64,000 nt of DNA from Nitzschia sp. DOCU1 (taxonomy: Eukaryota > Bacillariophyta > Bacillariophyceae > Bacillariales > Bacillariaceae): contig OX595987.1 of NCBI GenBank assembly GCA_951394045.1, forward strand, positions 2,480,001-2,544,000. The letters run 5' to 3'. The notes beneath the pieces are model-generated. The model was not told where the DNA came from. It worked only from the letters and a program-made list of their open reading frames with translations, and ran no database searches. Of the stretch, positions 1 through 12,100 are shown piece by piece (positions within the stretch are counted from its first letter, which is position 1; each line of letters starts with the position of its first letter). A program made the translations under genes and the position numbers.

Positions 1-1206
1 ATCCTTATTTCGGTGCCGCGCAGCGGCGGGATAAGCCGTCAATAGAGTGGTAACGACCCTGGGCGTCGCTCGTCCCGCACACGCCGTGTGCAGGGGGAGT
101 CGACCACCTTCCGAGTCCATTCGAATGCCCTTTGGAAAGGCATCCAGTAGAGCATTCAATACCCGGACTGCCCATTCTTCTCGTTTTTCAGAAATCAAAA
201 TGTTATTTCCCATACTGACCGACATGGTGGGCTGCATTTCTTTCAGAGCCGCTTCAGCGTCGACACCAAGCGAGGTGGAGGATCCGTCTCGATGATTATT
301 CTGATGATCGTTTCCAATGGCTTCGTGAGCTGCTTGTCTGGCCCCCGACAGCTTGTGATAGTCGGTTTGCGTTCCAGACACGATTTCTTCTACCATGCCA
401 GCAGACATTGTGGTCTGTACCGTTTGATCGGAATGCGAACGGGCCTTCTTGTTAAGTGAAGGCGGTCGCATCAGTCCTGATGCTGTGGCTCCTCGTCCTG
501 GAAGAGCAGCTGCCAGAGACGAAAAGGAGAATTTGGATGTCGGCGAAGACGAATCCGAGGGTGAAATCATCGGTGGAAGAAGTGGGCCCGGCCAGAACGA
601 TGACGACTTGGGCTCTTCTTTGGCAACGACGGGTGCTGGGGCGGCTGGTGCTGGAGCTGGTGCTGGCGCCGGTGAAGAAGGCAACATGCACGAAGCAAAG
701 GCTGCCAAGTGGAGAGGAAGACAGCCATGACGCGATTCCCTCATACTCGCTGCTTCTGGGTACATTTCCAGCACCAGCAGAATGAACTTGCACACTTCGA
801 TAAAGGGATCCTGGTTTATGTTGTACTTTCCCCCCGATGGCGTATACACAGAGTGCCGAAGCTTGAAACAGGCATGGTGCAAAGCCAGTCGCTTCGAGCT
901 AGAAATTGTGTCCCCCTTGCTTTCTGATGACTCTGACGATGACGGCTTGGATCGAATGCTCGCCCAGGCTTTGACTTCCCGTGGATGACGCTTGGCTCGT
1001 TCGATTGCTCTGGACCAGTCGCCCGCCTCCATGTAGAAAAACAATGGAGGCAAAGGCTTGGCGCCGCTGCTGCGAGTCTTGCCGGTCGTCTGGGGGTGCA
1101 TGATCGTGCTCTTTTTGTTCGAGGATAAATCGCCGCTGGATCCCTGGCTGCCACTTTGCGGGTTTTTATTCACTGGACTACTCGTTCCCTGATACAAATA
1201 ATGCAT
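1..1206 (-). CDS. Ankyrin-type repeat protein, partial (3' end beyond window)
   Basis: Reading the minus strand from the ATG at 1206 gives 402 codons with no stop before the left edge, so the C-terminus is missing. The N-terminus is low complexity, followed by a conserved-looking LFFYMEAGDWSRAIERAKRHP segment, then an ankyrin-like helix pair (SRHGCLPLHLAAF, about residues 170-182), a Pro/Ala and Ser-rich spacer holding an alternating PAPAPAPA tract, and a second ankyrin-like unit near the edge (GGRLPLHTACAGRA...VVTTLLTAYP). The order 'W-x-x-A-I-x-R-A...H-P-x-E...LPLHLA...LLxAYP' is, from memory, a widespread diatom ankyrin architecture of unknown function. The shorter open frames on both strands here are shadows of this one. 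Function is not known; protein-protein interaction is the general role of ankyrin units. Confidence 0.72.
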   Translation of the reverse strand, partial: MHYLYQGTSSPVNKNPQSGSQGSSGDLSSNKKSTIMHPQTTGKTRSSGAKPLPPLFFYMEAGDWSRAIERAKRHPREVKAWASIRSKPSSSESSESKGDTISSSKRLALHHACFKLRHSVYTPSGGKYNINQDPFIEVCKFILLVLEMYPEAASMRESRHGCLPLHLAAFASCMLPSSPAPAPAPAPAAPAPVVAKEEPKSSSFWPGPLLPPMISPSDSSSPTSKFSFSSLAAALPGRGATASGLMRPPSLNKKARSHSDQTVQTTMSAGMVEEIVSGTQTDYHKLSGARQAAHEAIGNDHQNNHRDGSSTSLGVDAEAALKEMQPTMSVSMGNNILISEKREEWAVRVLNALLDAFPKGIRMDSEGGRLPLHTACAGRATPRVVTTLLTAYPAAARHRNKD

Positions 1207-2413
1207 GTTGAATCACTGCGACAGTGATTGTAATGCGGGCAGTTTGTCGTTGTAATAGCGCTGGTACTGCTGCTGGTGAATGAATGTGGACGACACAAGT
1301 CTTCTCTTTTTTGTGCAAGATACAGAATTGATTGACTCCTTCATTCATTTTCAATCACGTGCACCACCACCACCACCACTTCGACGACGACGACGAAGCC
1401 CATTCCCACAACCAAGATACCTAAGGCGGAAACGGGCGCTGCCACCCAAGCGCCTCTTTCTCCTCGGCCGCCTTCTTGTCCTCCGACCCACCGCTGCAAA
1501 GCGCGCGAGTTCGCAAGCGCCGTCATCGTTTTCGGCCTGGACGTGCCTAGCACACGACCCGTAAACGAGACCCACAAAGCATGTATTTTCAGGCACCAGC
1601 CAAGTCCCCTAAGTAAATTTGGCACACTTAGAGAACATTTACTATCACGTATATTGGCACCAGCCACACACATAAATCTTCGTTGGAAGCAAAGAATATT
1701 CCACTTCAATCGATCATTGCCCAAAATGTGAGCGTTGCGCCAGCCATTATCCGCCCGTCCGATACGTAGAAACTTTATGGAGGTATACGTGTGTTACGAC
1801 TCCGCCCTTCACAGCTTCCGGATGCGCGATGATAATCAGACATGCGCGCTAAAGAAAGTTCCGTGAGGGCAGTCGGCCTCATAGTCACTTAACATGGCTA
1901 TGTATCTACCTGGTATTCATTCATTCTGGGATACCCTCATTTCATCTGGCCTTGCCCCGTGTTTCGAACCAACTTTGGAGAAAACTAACGTAGTCCAAAA
2001 TTGTAAGTAAAGCGGTAACCGTCCCATGGCCGCTCACCCTTTCTCGGGGCACCCCGTCCCTCGACGCGTTGTTGATGCTGTTGCGCCTCCCGCCAGACGA
2101 GGGAGCAACTACAGTAACTGCAGCGGCACCGTGCTCATCAAATCAAGGAGGAGTGAGGTACGACGACCATGGCGTTTCCCGTGCCTGTCCTTTTGTTATG
2201 ATAGTGGGATGGTGGAATTGTAAAGGGTGTGGAGGGAGCGAATGGAGGGATCGGTTGGCGTTTGTAGTTTGATGAGGTTGGGTGGATGTGTCATCCATCT
2301 CGGCGTGTATTTCCAGCTTGCATGATGACACACACAAGAAACGATACATGCGCAAATTTCTGACGCCTTTCTCTCTTGTTTCATTTTTAGATTATTATTT
2401 GTAGTTTGTCAAG
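1207..2413. other. Intergenic region, divergent ankyrin gene / RPS11
   Basis: No convincing gene was found in these 1.2 kb. It must hold the promoters of the two divergent neighbours. A trinucleotide run, about five ACC units followed by about five CGA units, lies at 1362-1396. The last 250 bp before the S11 ATG are pyrimidine-rich on the plus strand and end in TTTCATTTTTAG and ATTTGTAG, so a 5' UTR intron is possible. No donor could be fixed. Confidence 0.5.
1362..1396. repeat. Trinucleotide simple repeat (ACC)n then (CGA)n
   Basis: Two adjacent short microsatellites, CACCACCACCACCACC and CGACGACGACGACGA, lie in the intergenic region. They create fake Pro/Arg-rich open frames on both strands. 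Confidence 0.8.
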
Positions 2414-2911
2414 ATGGTTCGAGTTCACAAGGAATACAAGGAGTGCGATCAGACTGAAAAGTCGTATCAAAAGCAAGATGCCATTTTCGTCGCTCGCAAG
2501 CGCAATGTGCAGTCTTCCCGCCAAAAGCCCATGCGATTCGTAAAGAGCGTCGGTCTTGGAATCAAGACCCCGGATCTCGCTATTGAAAGCAACTATGTCG
2601 ACAAGAAGTGCCCCTTCACTGGAAATGTTTCCATCCGTGGAAGAATTCTCAAGGGACAAGTCATGTCCACCAAGATGAAGCGAACGATCATTGTCCGACG
2701 GGATTACTTGCACTACATTGTCAAGTACCGTCGTTTTGAGAAGAGGCACAAGAACATTTCGGCCCACTGCTCTCCTGCCTTTGAGGGAGTTAAGGACGGT
2801 GATATTGTCACCATTGGACAGTGCCGCCCGCTTTCCAAGACGGTCCGTTTCAATGTTTTGGCGCACGAGCCTCAACGAGCTCGTGTTAAGAAGTCCTTCC
2901 GCACCTTCTAA
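2414..2911 (+). CDS. RPS11: 40S ribosomal protein S11 (uS17)
   Basis: A 165-residue protein matching eukaryotic S11/uS17 over its whole length (the human protein is about 158 residues). Diagnostic stretches are [17 protein letters not shown] (about residues 61-77), [20 protein letters not shown] (97-116), [11 protein letters not shown] and the C-terminal [20 protein letters not shown]. It binds 18S rRNA in the small subunit and is an early assembly protein. The coding region is uninterrupted. The ATG at 2414 gives a basic N-terminus ([10 protein letters not shown]) slightly longer than the animal form and joins directly to the conserved SYQKQDAIF segment, so I accept it. A 5' UTR intron is possible but unproven. 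It is convergent with the ATM gene, whose stop lies about 260 bp downstream. Confidence 0.97.
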   Translation: MVRVHKEYKECDQTEKSYQKQDAIFVARKRNVQSSRQKPMRFVKSVGLGIKTPDLAIESNYVDKKCPFTGNVSIRGRILKGQVMSTKMKRTIIVRRDYLHYIVKYRRFEKRHKNISAHCSPAFEGVKDGDIVTIGQCRPLSKTVRFNVLAHEPQRARVKKSFRTF

Positions 2912-3168
2912 GTAACTTGCATAGTAGAAACAAAGAAAGAATGTGTTGGAGCTGAATGTTGCTTTCATGTTTTGTGTATGGTTATTGCTCCTACCGCATA
3001 GGCTGCAGTTGCTTGAGCTATAGGTGCTTAGTATGTGATCTAGTAACGAGTTGGTTGATCCCGACCTTCTTATGAGACGGAAGTATTTCGATGGCGAAGT
3101 GGATCGGCGACTTCGATAGCTAACCAGCTCGAAGACGTTATAGGAGCTACTTTTAGGACCTACCTCTA

Positions 3169-6100
3169 CTAGACCCAAGCGCTCCATCCAGGGTACATGA
3201 CGCATAGATTGTCGGCGTCCCGTGCAGAGTTGATCAGCAGTTGGACCTGTCCTTCCACGCCTTGCTGTTCTCCCGACGTCGAGTCTTCGTACCCTTGAAG
3301 CTTATCATTAATTTTTGCGAGCGTCTTTCGTCCCATCTCGTTCTGATCGTCTGAGACCTCGCTCCGACTAGGATCGACATCGGAAGGAATGTCAATGTTC
3401 TCAGCTTCGACTTCGTCTGATCCCCTCTTTTGCCGTCGTCGACCTTCGACGGGGCTGACGCTCCATTTGTAGAGGGGGTCAGCAACGACTGCTGACAAGA
3501 TCGTCAGCAAGGTTCCGGCATTCTTGCGCAAGACCCGGATTGTTTCTTCCGACGAGCGGACAAAAGTACCCTCGGTTCCACAAGGGCCCATACCATCCAC
3601 CATATTTCGTGTCAGGCGGAACGGTACTCTCTCGGGAGTGGTAAGCAGCTGAACAGAAGACAAAGGTGAGCGCGAACAAAGGCGAGATTTGAAACTGTCC
3701 TAGTTACCCGTAACACGACGACTCACCTTGCCCTGTTCGAACACAATTCCAAAGTCGATATGCACCAGTTCGCCTGTCTTGGTGTGGACGAGGATGTTGC
3801 TGATATGTCGATCGCCAATTCCAAGAATGTGCCCAATCATACTACTCACGGCCGCGGAACGTGTGTATCTCATTTTGGCCGAGTGCCATTCCATCATGTC
3901 GTGTCCAAAATACTCGACGAAGAAAAAACGGAAACATGGCGAGAAGTGACGGCAAACAACGTCATACGCTTCACGCTTCACCTTCGGCGGCGCTTCGTTG
4001 ATATGAGTCCTACAAAGGTAATGACTCCATTCCTTGGGATAGTAGCGTGAGTGAAGCCCAAAGTCTTTGCGCTTTGACCCCCTCCCACAAACGAGATCTC
4101 CGAAAGCGGAAGTATCTTCTACCCATTCCAAAACTCCACTTGCTGGACTTAGCGGAACAACAGTGTACGTCGCCATCTGGAGTCTGTGACGGAACGGCTT
4201 GGAGCCAGTGTTCCTGTCGGAAGTTGCACGCCGCCTCGACATGAGACTGTTCACGAAGCGGAAAACTTGTGACATGATTGCATCCTGCCGAATCTCATCC
4301 TCTCCCTTGACCAGTTGTCGATATTCACCGCCTTTCGTCCCAAGGCACACGACAATTTTCGGACGATGCAAGCCTGTTTCGGTGATACCGAACACAGGCC
4401 TAAACCCCTTGATGCGCTCGCTGCCCACAGGATCGTCGAGTCCTCCCCCGTAGTCGGCACCAGGTTGTAGCTTCGGTGGCGAAGTGAATATCGCAGGCGG
4501 GAACTCAACTGATGACCCTCCCCTCCCCATGCATCTGTCCAGAGTCTTTAGCGACGCAGGGAAGACCTTTGAGAACGGTATATCTTTCGTGATTTTCTTG
4601 TGAAATGAGTCCGTCTCTGCTTCCGCCAGATGGATGTAAGCATCGCTCAGCATACCATAACTCTGAAGAAGACCCCCAACGTAAGGGTCAGCATCCCTTT
4701 CCAGTCGGGCCATGATGGCGTTGGCTGGTGCGACTTTCGAGTTTCCAACATTCTGGATATATGCACTGGCACTTCGCCCGCCAATCCCTCTTCCAACTTT
4801 CATCCCATTGGCAAGTGCCAGGAGTGCCAGTAAGCAGTGATAGGGGTGGTCAGCGCACATCTTAAAAACCAATCCCTGTAGGACGGCTTGGAATCCGTCA
4901 GTTCGACTGTCCTCTGAACTTTCGATGCGAGAAAACAGCTGGTTCGTCAAAGGAACAAATCGAAAGCTGGGAATCTGCAAAAACGCCTCTTGCATTGACC
5001 TGTTAATGTCGATTTCGCATTCATCCGCAGCTTTGCAGTTGGCGAACCAAAGAGACATGAGCTCTGAAACATGTTGCAATAGGTCTTCGTGTGTGCCTGT
5101 GCTGGCCACTGCCAGAGCCGTCGTGTAAGATTCAACTGCGAGCATCAGATATTCATGCATCGAATCAATCACATTTTGCCGCTCGTCGGTGGTCCTCCGT
5201 AGATCCTTTCGCAAGTGCTCGCAATATATGAATAATTCCTCCCACTTTGTGCACGCCTCGACGAATTGCTTCGAATTCTTCTTGGCTTTCTTCTTTCTCG
5301 CGTCGGCTTCTTGCAACATCGGCTCGCAGCGCTCTAATTCGCTGATGTAGTGTGCAGTACTAGAAGATCGCTTCCACTCTGGACTTTTCACTCGAGCCAC
5401 CAACGCCAAGTGCAAGCTCGACACAATCTGACCCATTGCTAGCGAAGCTCGGGCAGTCCTTTCGGCATTCTCTGGGGTCCTCTCGGATTCGTAAAGGCGC
5501 TTAGAGCGGGATGTCCCAGGTTTGAGATAGTCTTCCAGTACGCTACTGGCTTGGCGGATTTTGTACTTAGTAAGCCAGCTTCCGCACGAAATCTGGGCGT
5601 CGGCCAGAGCATACTCCATTTGTAAGGTCAGAGCGCCCGAAACCTTCTCTCGCTGCACCAGATCATCTACGATTTGCTGTGATTTTCGGATGGCACCTTT
5701 AAACTCTCCCTGGGACTCGAGAATCTTCGATTCTTCCAACCGGAGTAAAATAATTTGATCACGAGAATCTTCGTCTATCCCGTGAAACTGTCCTCTTGAC
5801 GCCAAGAGTCGATGAAGCTTCTGAATCGATTCTGCAGCGATGTGCGGCCTTCCTAGAACACGTGCTCTTACAGCGGACACACACAGTTGCGAAACCAAAC
5901 ACTCAAAAAGTTCTTTCCGGTGAGCGCCTCTGTCCGCGCAGCTCTTTGCATAGGCCGAGTTTAAGCCAAGTTCTGATATCCACATCGTAGAAATTATCAC
6001 GTCGTCGGCTAGTGATTCGATCCTGACAGATGATTCGTGAAGGCAGTCCGCCATCAACCCGAGAAAATTCCCATAGTCCGCCCTCGGCCGAAGCGCTCCC

Positions 6101-9100
6101 AGAAATTTATCGGAAACGTCATTGTTTGGGGTCATTGCTCGCTCCAGGAACTCCATTCTTCGCAACTTGTCGATCACCTCGACCATCCTTGCAGCTGGAG
6201 ACTCCAATCCAATCGCCCTAGCAACCTCGGATATCAAACTCATTCTGCCGGAATCAAGATGGTTGCGGCAAGAAATGACATCATCAGTTTTGAAGGAATC
6301 TAAGGCACTTGCGATCGACTGGAAGAAGCCTTGGTTGTGCGAAGATCCGGTCTTGAGCGCTGGCGCAAGTAAGCGAAATGAAGTATAATCCCGGGATTGG
6401 CCAGAAGACGCGACGTTATTGGCAGCCTCGGCTTTCAGCCCGTCCCAGTTCCTCTTTCGAAGCCCTTTCTCAAACCATTTCTCCTTAAGGTACTCAAGAT
6501 CGCCATCTTTCATCGACTGTAAAGCAGAGGAATCGGAAATGATGCCGTTTATATACGAACGTAGAAGACCATGAAATTCAAGCGATTCCATAGACTCCGC
6601 CACGTCCACAGCCTCGGATCTTTCTCGGGTGATAGCGTCTGCATTTAGCGAACGAAGAAGGCTGATTGGATCCCCTAAACCCTCCTTTGACTGACCAACG
6701 TCCCAGCCGAAATTGCTAAACTCAATTGCTGCACACTGAGTTTCGATAGCTTCAAGTGCATCGTCCTCGTTCATCGAGCGGTAGCAATCAGCCACCATTG
6801 ACATAGCATTCAAAATAGATTTCTTGACGTCCTCATCCTCAGCCACCCTCGAGGAGTCTTGAAGGAGACCACTAATGTTACGGGAAGGGCCGCGGAAGTC
6901 CGTTCCCTGCAATGACGAACGCGTGAACTCGTCAAAAATATTTCCGCCTTTCCCAAACTTTGCGTTGAGGTGCATGTCCAAAAAGAAGAGTGCCGAAGCG
7001 TATCGCCGAACGAGGATGCATGCTGCTGCGACGGCAGAGCCATCAAGTTTTAGCATCACCCCAAACTGGACACCCTCCCATGAAGGACACTCTGGGATCC
7101 CACGATTGTAGTTTGAGCCGGCATCTCTTGAGTCAGGTGAGGTCCGTCTGCCTTTTATTTCCGAAGCTTCCCGAGGGTGTTGGCGGGACAGAAACTTGGC
7201 CTGAGAGATTTCCCGCAATAGATCAATCGTGTCGATAATTAGTAATAAGACTTTTCTACCCGATTCAGATGCAGCGCAAGAGTCTCCCCGCCTCAGTATC
7301 GTGTCGAAGGCCTCCGTGAAAAGAAAATTGTAATCGGATTCCGAATCTTCCACGGTAGCTTCCAAGAGATACAGCACAAGATAAGGGAACATAGTCGATG
7401 CGATGATGTGCTCGGAGGCGCAGATTCTCTGGCAGAGCCAGAAAAATTCGCCATAGCCATCTCTGTGCCCCATCTTGCCGTCCACGGGCAAGGAAACGCA
7501 ACATACAATCAGAGCCGCCGTTAACGAACACACCCAGTCTTCAAAGGAGACACAGTCGTTCTCAAATGAAAGCCATAGTGCGTCTGTCCAACACCATTGA
7601 CAACTGTTCAAGTTTTGTTCCTGTGCGCGTGCTTTGGAGGAAAGCTCCTTCAGACTATTTTCGGACAACGTCGCACTTCTGGCACGTCGAGTCTCCTTCC
7701 TTGTAAACGAAGGTGAAAACAGGTCAAGCTGCGATCGAATAGGGCCTTTCTCGACCAAAGACAAGGCGTGTCGTCCACTGTTGGTATTCAGGAGGGCGTC
7801 CAAAGTATCCGAGGCGATCTCGGATATATTTGGATTGGCAGCCATAAGGCACCGTGCAAGAGCCTCGAGGCATCTCGCTTGAGCAGAACTCAGAAACTCT
7901 TCTTCGTTTGATTTCTTCGTTGGCCAGACTGTGGGGGCGTTGATTGCTCTTGGGTTGAAATACTGGAGAGCATCCTTTACTTCGATCTTCCCGAGACAGC
8001 GCCCGGCAGCGATTTGCAGTTCCACAGGGCACGGGGAGCAACAAATGAACGAGAGGCACCCTATGAGACCCTCCAGGCAGGGATTCGAATCATCTTCGTT
8101 GTCAAATTGAGCGTCCGTCAACTCTCTTTCGATTTGCACCAAGAGGGCAAATATAAGTCTTTGGTCAAGGTTCAGAGCCTTCTTGATGGCACCGAAGCAA
8201 ACTGCCTTTTCCGACCGTGCGCTGCATGCCATCCACGCTTGGCGATTCAACAACTTCGCTTTTAACTCCGATCCCAAAGCGGGAAGAGAGGGCATGGAAT
8301 GTGCCCGTTTGTTTCCGGGCTTCTCCAGCTGGCGGAGAGCAAGTAACTGCACCGCGAAGCTGCTGTTGGCGGAGCTTAGGAGTTGTATTTCACTGTCGGT
8401 GATATCGTACGGAGGAGCAATGGGTACAAAGGCAAGGGAATCGAGAGAGAGGCGTTCAGAATGCCCAAACGCCCATTCCAGGATACCGTACGTGCCAATG
8501 ATCGTGCGTTTGATATCTTCGCCGACCAAAGATGCGCTTCTATCTATCGACTCCAAGCGGGACTGGGAGTTCAGGCGAGATGCGTCCCACCCCCAAACGC
8601 CTGACAACCCATTCGTGCCCTCCAACAGCGGAACGAGACCACAACTTCGCGTCAGTTGTCGACGGGTCTTTACACCCTCGTCCCTGAAACATTCCAAAAT
8701 CTTTTGCTGGCAGATTTCGTGGACGTGAAAAGAGGCTCCAACTAAGCGTTTGAGGACGGGCTTTATCTCTGCGTGAAAGTCCGGGCTGTCGCCGCTCCCC
8801 ATCACTTCCTCCAGCAGCTCTTTGAGCAAAGCAAGCACGTCGGGTCTAAGAATCGCAAATTTTTCCTTCAACAACACTTCAGTGAGCACATGGACGCAAA
8901 AAGCAACGTTTGTTCGCTTCTCATTAACGTTCCCGGCTTGGCCCTTGATAAGTTCTGCCTGTAAAGAGACAGATCTCCACAGCGCCCGTTTGTGAAACGG
9001 AACAAGAGCTTTCTCGAGCTGGGTCAGACTCCTGATGAGACCTGCAATTGCATTTGTTCCAAGGTATTTGAACTTATCGCCTGTCACTCGCGTCGCCGAA

Positions 9101-12100
9101 CAAGCGTCTTCGATCAAAGCTATTATCCCTTCGGCATAGGCCGATTGGAAGGGAGGAAACATCGTAGGAAGAGACGATGACAGTGCAGCCAAGCGAACTA
9201 TTCCACGCAAAATGGTGTCTGCTTTCTTTTTTGTACGGGAATCAATAAACTCGACTGGGATCAGCGACGTGAGGAATGCCAGCGCTTTGTCGGCTAGAAC
9301 ATTATGGCTTGTGTCACCGCTCTGTAGCATTGGATAGGCGAACGATCGGATATCTGCAACACACTTCTGAAGCAAGCATCTCATGGCTTGATTCTTGTCT
9401 CGAGCTACCCCATCATCTGAGGTATACATCGATACTAGCACCTGTAGCTTCGAGTTAGACACGAAAAAAGCCAGAGCTTTCTCATCGTCGTAATCAGATG
9501 CAGACTCCGAAGCTGGTAGCGAAAGCATTAGCTGAAAAAACGAAAGTGCCACCATCATGTGCAGATTCTTCTCGAGGTAGGATTCGAAGGCGTCCACTCG
9601 GAGGAGCTCAACGTCGGCGTTTTGTCCGTGCCAACCTCGTGCGCCCGTCGACAGTGCCATTCGCCGAACAATCGTAGGAGCAGTCACCAAGAGAGGGAGC
9701 GTTTCATAGCCGCTCTTGACGAATCGATGCATTAGAGCAACATGCTCCGAGAAAAGCATCGCCTCTGTTGAACCATAGTTTCGTAGTCTTGCAATTTTCT
9801 CAAGGGCGCCGAAGCAGAGGAGTTCTAATTCTGGCCTGTTGACTGGGATGGTAGATAGCTCGAAGATGGAGTCAAGAAACTCTTCATTCGAAGCAACCGA
9901 CGCAGCAATCACCGCCCTGCAGTAGATTGAGTCGGCCTCCATAATCTCGAACAAATCTAACACTTGAGTCTCACCAAAACAATCTTCAAGAATATGGCTT
10001 TTCCCTAGCTGCTGATACCAGTGCTCAAACTCCTGTTGCCTTCCTCCTAGATCTTGCTGTTGCGTCAGCGGTGCAATCAACTTTCTCAAAGAATGAAGCG
10101 CTTTCCTTTCGTCAAGAAACGTCAACGCCGAGTTCACGCCAACGAGCGCGAGACGACGGACTGATCTGTCCGAGTCAGCCAACGCACCCTTTACGATACC
10201 AGGAAAGTGCTGATCAAATACCCCGTGGAATTCATGACCAGCGTTCTTGAAAATCAACGATGCAGCGAGCATTCGTAAAGCACGAAGTCTTGGGCGATTG
10301 TCAATGTTGTCGTTGAATAGAAAAAGCTCCATTAGAATCTGGAGTTCTTTCTGTGTTGGCTTTCCGAAGCGTTCGATTTCGGCGATCGGAATAGTAGCAC
10401 ACTCAATGAATCCGCTGGCATCTAGCAGAGGGACTGAGCCCGCATTGACTCTGATCATGTCTACGACCTTGTGAAGCAATTGAATAACAGATGTTTCGTC
10501 TGGGTCCGCTGTAGAACCTTCCGCTCCAAGAATCACCCTCTTTCCGTGCCCATGAAGCACAACATTGCGGGAAGCAAGGAACTCTACACACAGTGGGGCG
10601 GCACGAAGGTCAATATCTCCATCCAAACCGAATGGATCGAGATCGGCGCTTGCTCCGAGCAAAGCCAAACACACAAGCTCACAATTCGACTGCGATGGTT
10701 CAAGTAACAAAAGTAACCGACCCACTTCTACTGCACAATCGAAATCCGGAATAGTTTGGATTTGCCCATCGACCCGCGCTGATTTTGCGTGACCACTTGT
10801 TACCACTGAAAGGCTGCGCTTCCTCTTACGTCGATTTCGTCCTTGCGATTCGTCACTCGAGCTACTGTCGATGCTCAACCTTGTGGGAGGTTGAGGGGCC
10901 AGATGATTTCGAATTGGTTGCTCCTGGAATTCTTCTTCCATGAAGTCGTCACCGACCCCGGCGCCGCTCCTCCTTTGTTTGCAAGCCCCCTTGGCCATCT
11001 CAGCATGACTCGAGCCATCGGAAAGCCTGCCCATGTATCCACGGAGCATTGATCTGCACGAGGCTGAAAGTGATTGAAGGCCTGGTAGGGAGATCTCGCA
11101 GAGACATTCCGACAAAGCCTCGAGCAAGGCCTGCGAGATTTGGGCGAGATCGCAGACGGTATCCCTAAAACTTGCAGGGTCGACCAGCTGATCGAGAAGT
11201 CGAAAGCAGTTGTGCACATGGTCCGACATATTATGCAAAGCTTTTGTGTCGTCCAACAAGGAGGTAAGGAGCTGGAAGCTGAGCCAAGCTTTCAGTGCTA
11301 GGCTCTGATGGGCCTCAGGTAGGGTTGAAGCCATGTCGTGATTCCCCTCGTCGTTCATGTCATAGAATCCGTCGTTTTGAGGTGACACTACAGGCAGGAT
11401 TTTGTCCTCTATCGACTTCTTTACAAAAAGGCAAAGATATGACATCTCCACTTCCGAAACGAAGTCCAAAGAACGTGTTCCTGCCGCGAAGCTGCGATAA
11501 AGTTTCATTGTACCAGCGGTGATGTCAAACCCGGCCGACGGATGGCCACTTTGATGACGGTCGATTAGTTGGTGTTGGCCCCAGAGGATCTGTATGCACG
11601 CCTCTCGCCACCCTTGATTTTCATCGAATGCCGGCGAAAGCCTTGCGACAGTGGTGTGTCGGAATGGATCTCCATCATCAGAAGACGATGCCCCCCTGCT
11701 ACCATGCCAATGCACTGCGTCCACGAGCCCCTCCGATGGTATTTTTCCTTGTGAGAGTGTGATCAAAGCGAGAGTTGTCGACTGTACTATCTTGCGACTC
11801 ATTGACTCTTTACCCCGTAAATAGCGTTCCATTACGGACAACGAGAGACAAATCAACCTCTGTCGCCTGCCCGGCAAGCCCCCTGCTGGGCTGGAGGAGA
11901 AATTTAATTCATCATTCATCCATATTCGGATGGGCAATGTATCAATCTGATCATTTTCAGAGTCCGAAAGGCCAGTATTCTGGGACATCCAACATATGAG
12001 GTCAAATGGCGCTGCAGAAGTTATCAACGATGCGTTGCGGAAAACAGGCAAACTCCACACCTGATTCTGATTGTGATGGAGGAAACTCGATTTCTTATCA

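Noticed and set aside
1280..1731. Arg/Pro-rich frames near the trinucleotide repeats.
   Set aside because: Composition is driven by the ACC and CGA repeats. Both strands and several frames are open, as expected for repeats.
3700..3726. ATM ending at the stop at 3700 (…GKVSRRVTGN).
   Set aside because: This is intron read-through. A GT-AG join to 3648 restores the conserved VPFRLTRNMVDG and FATC end.
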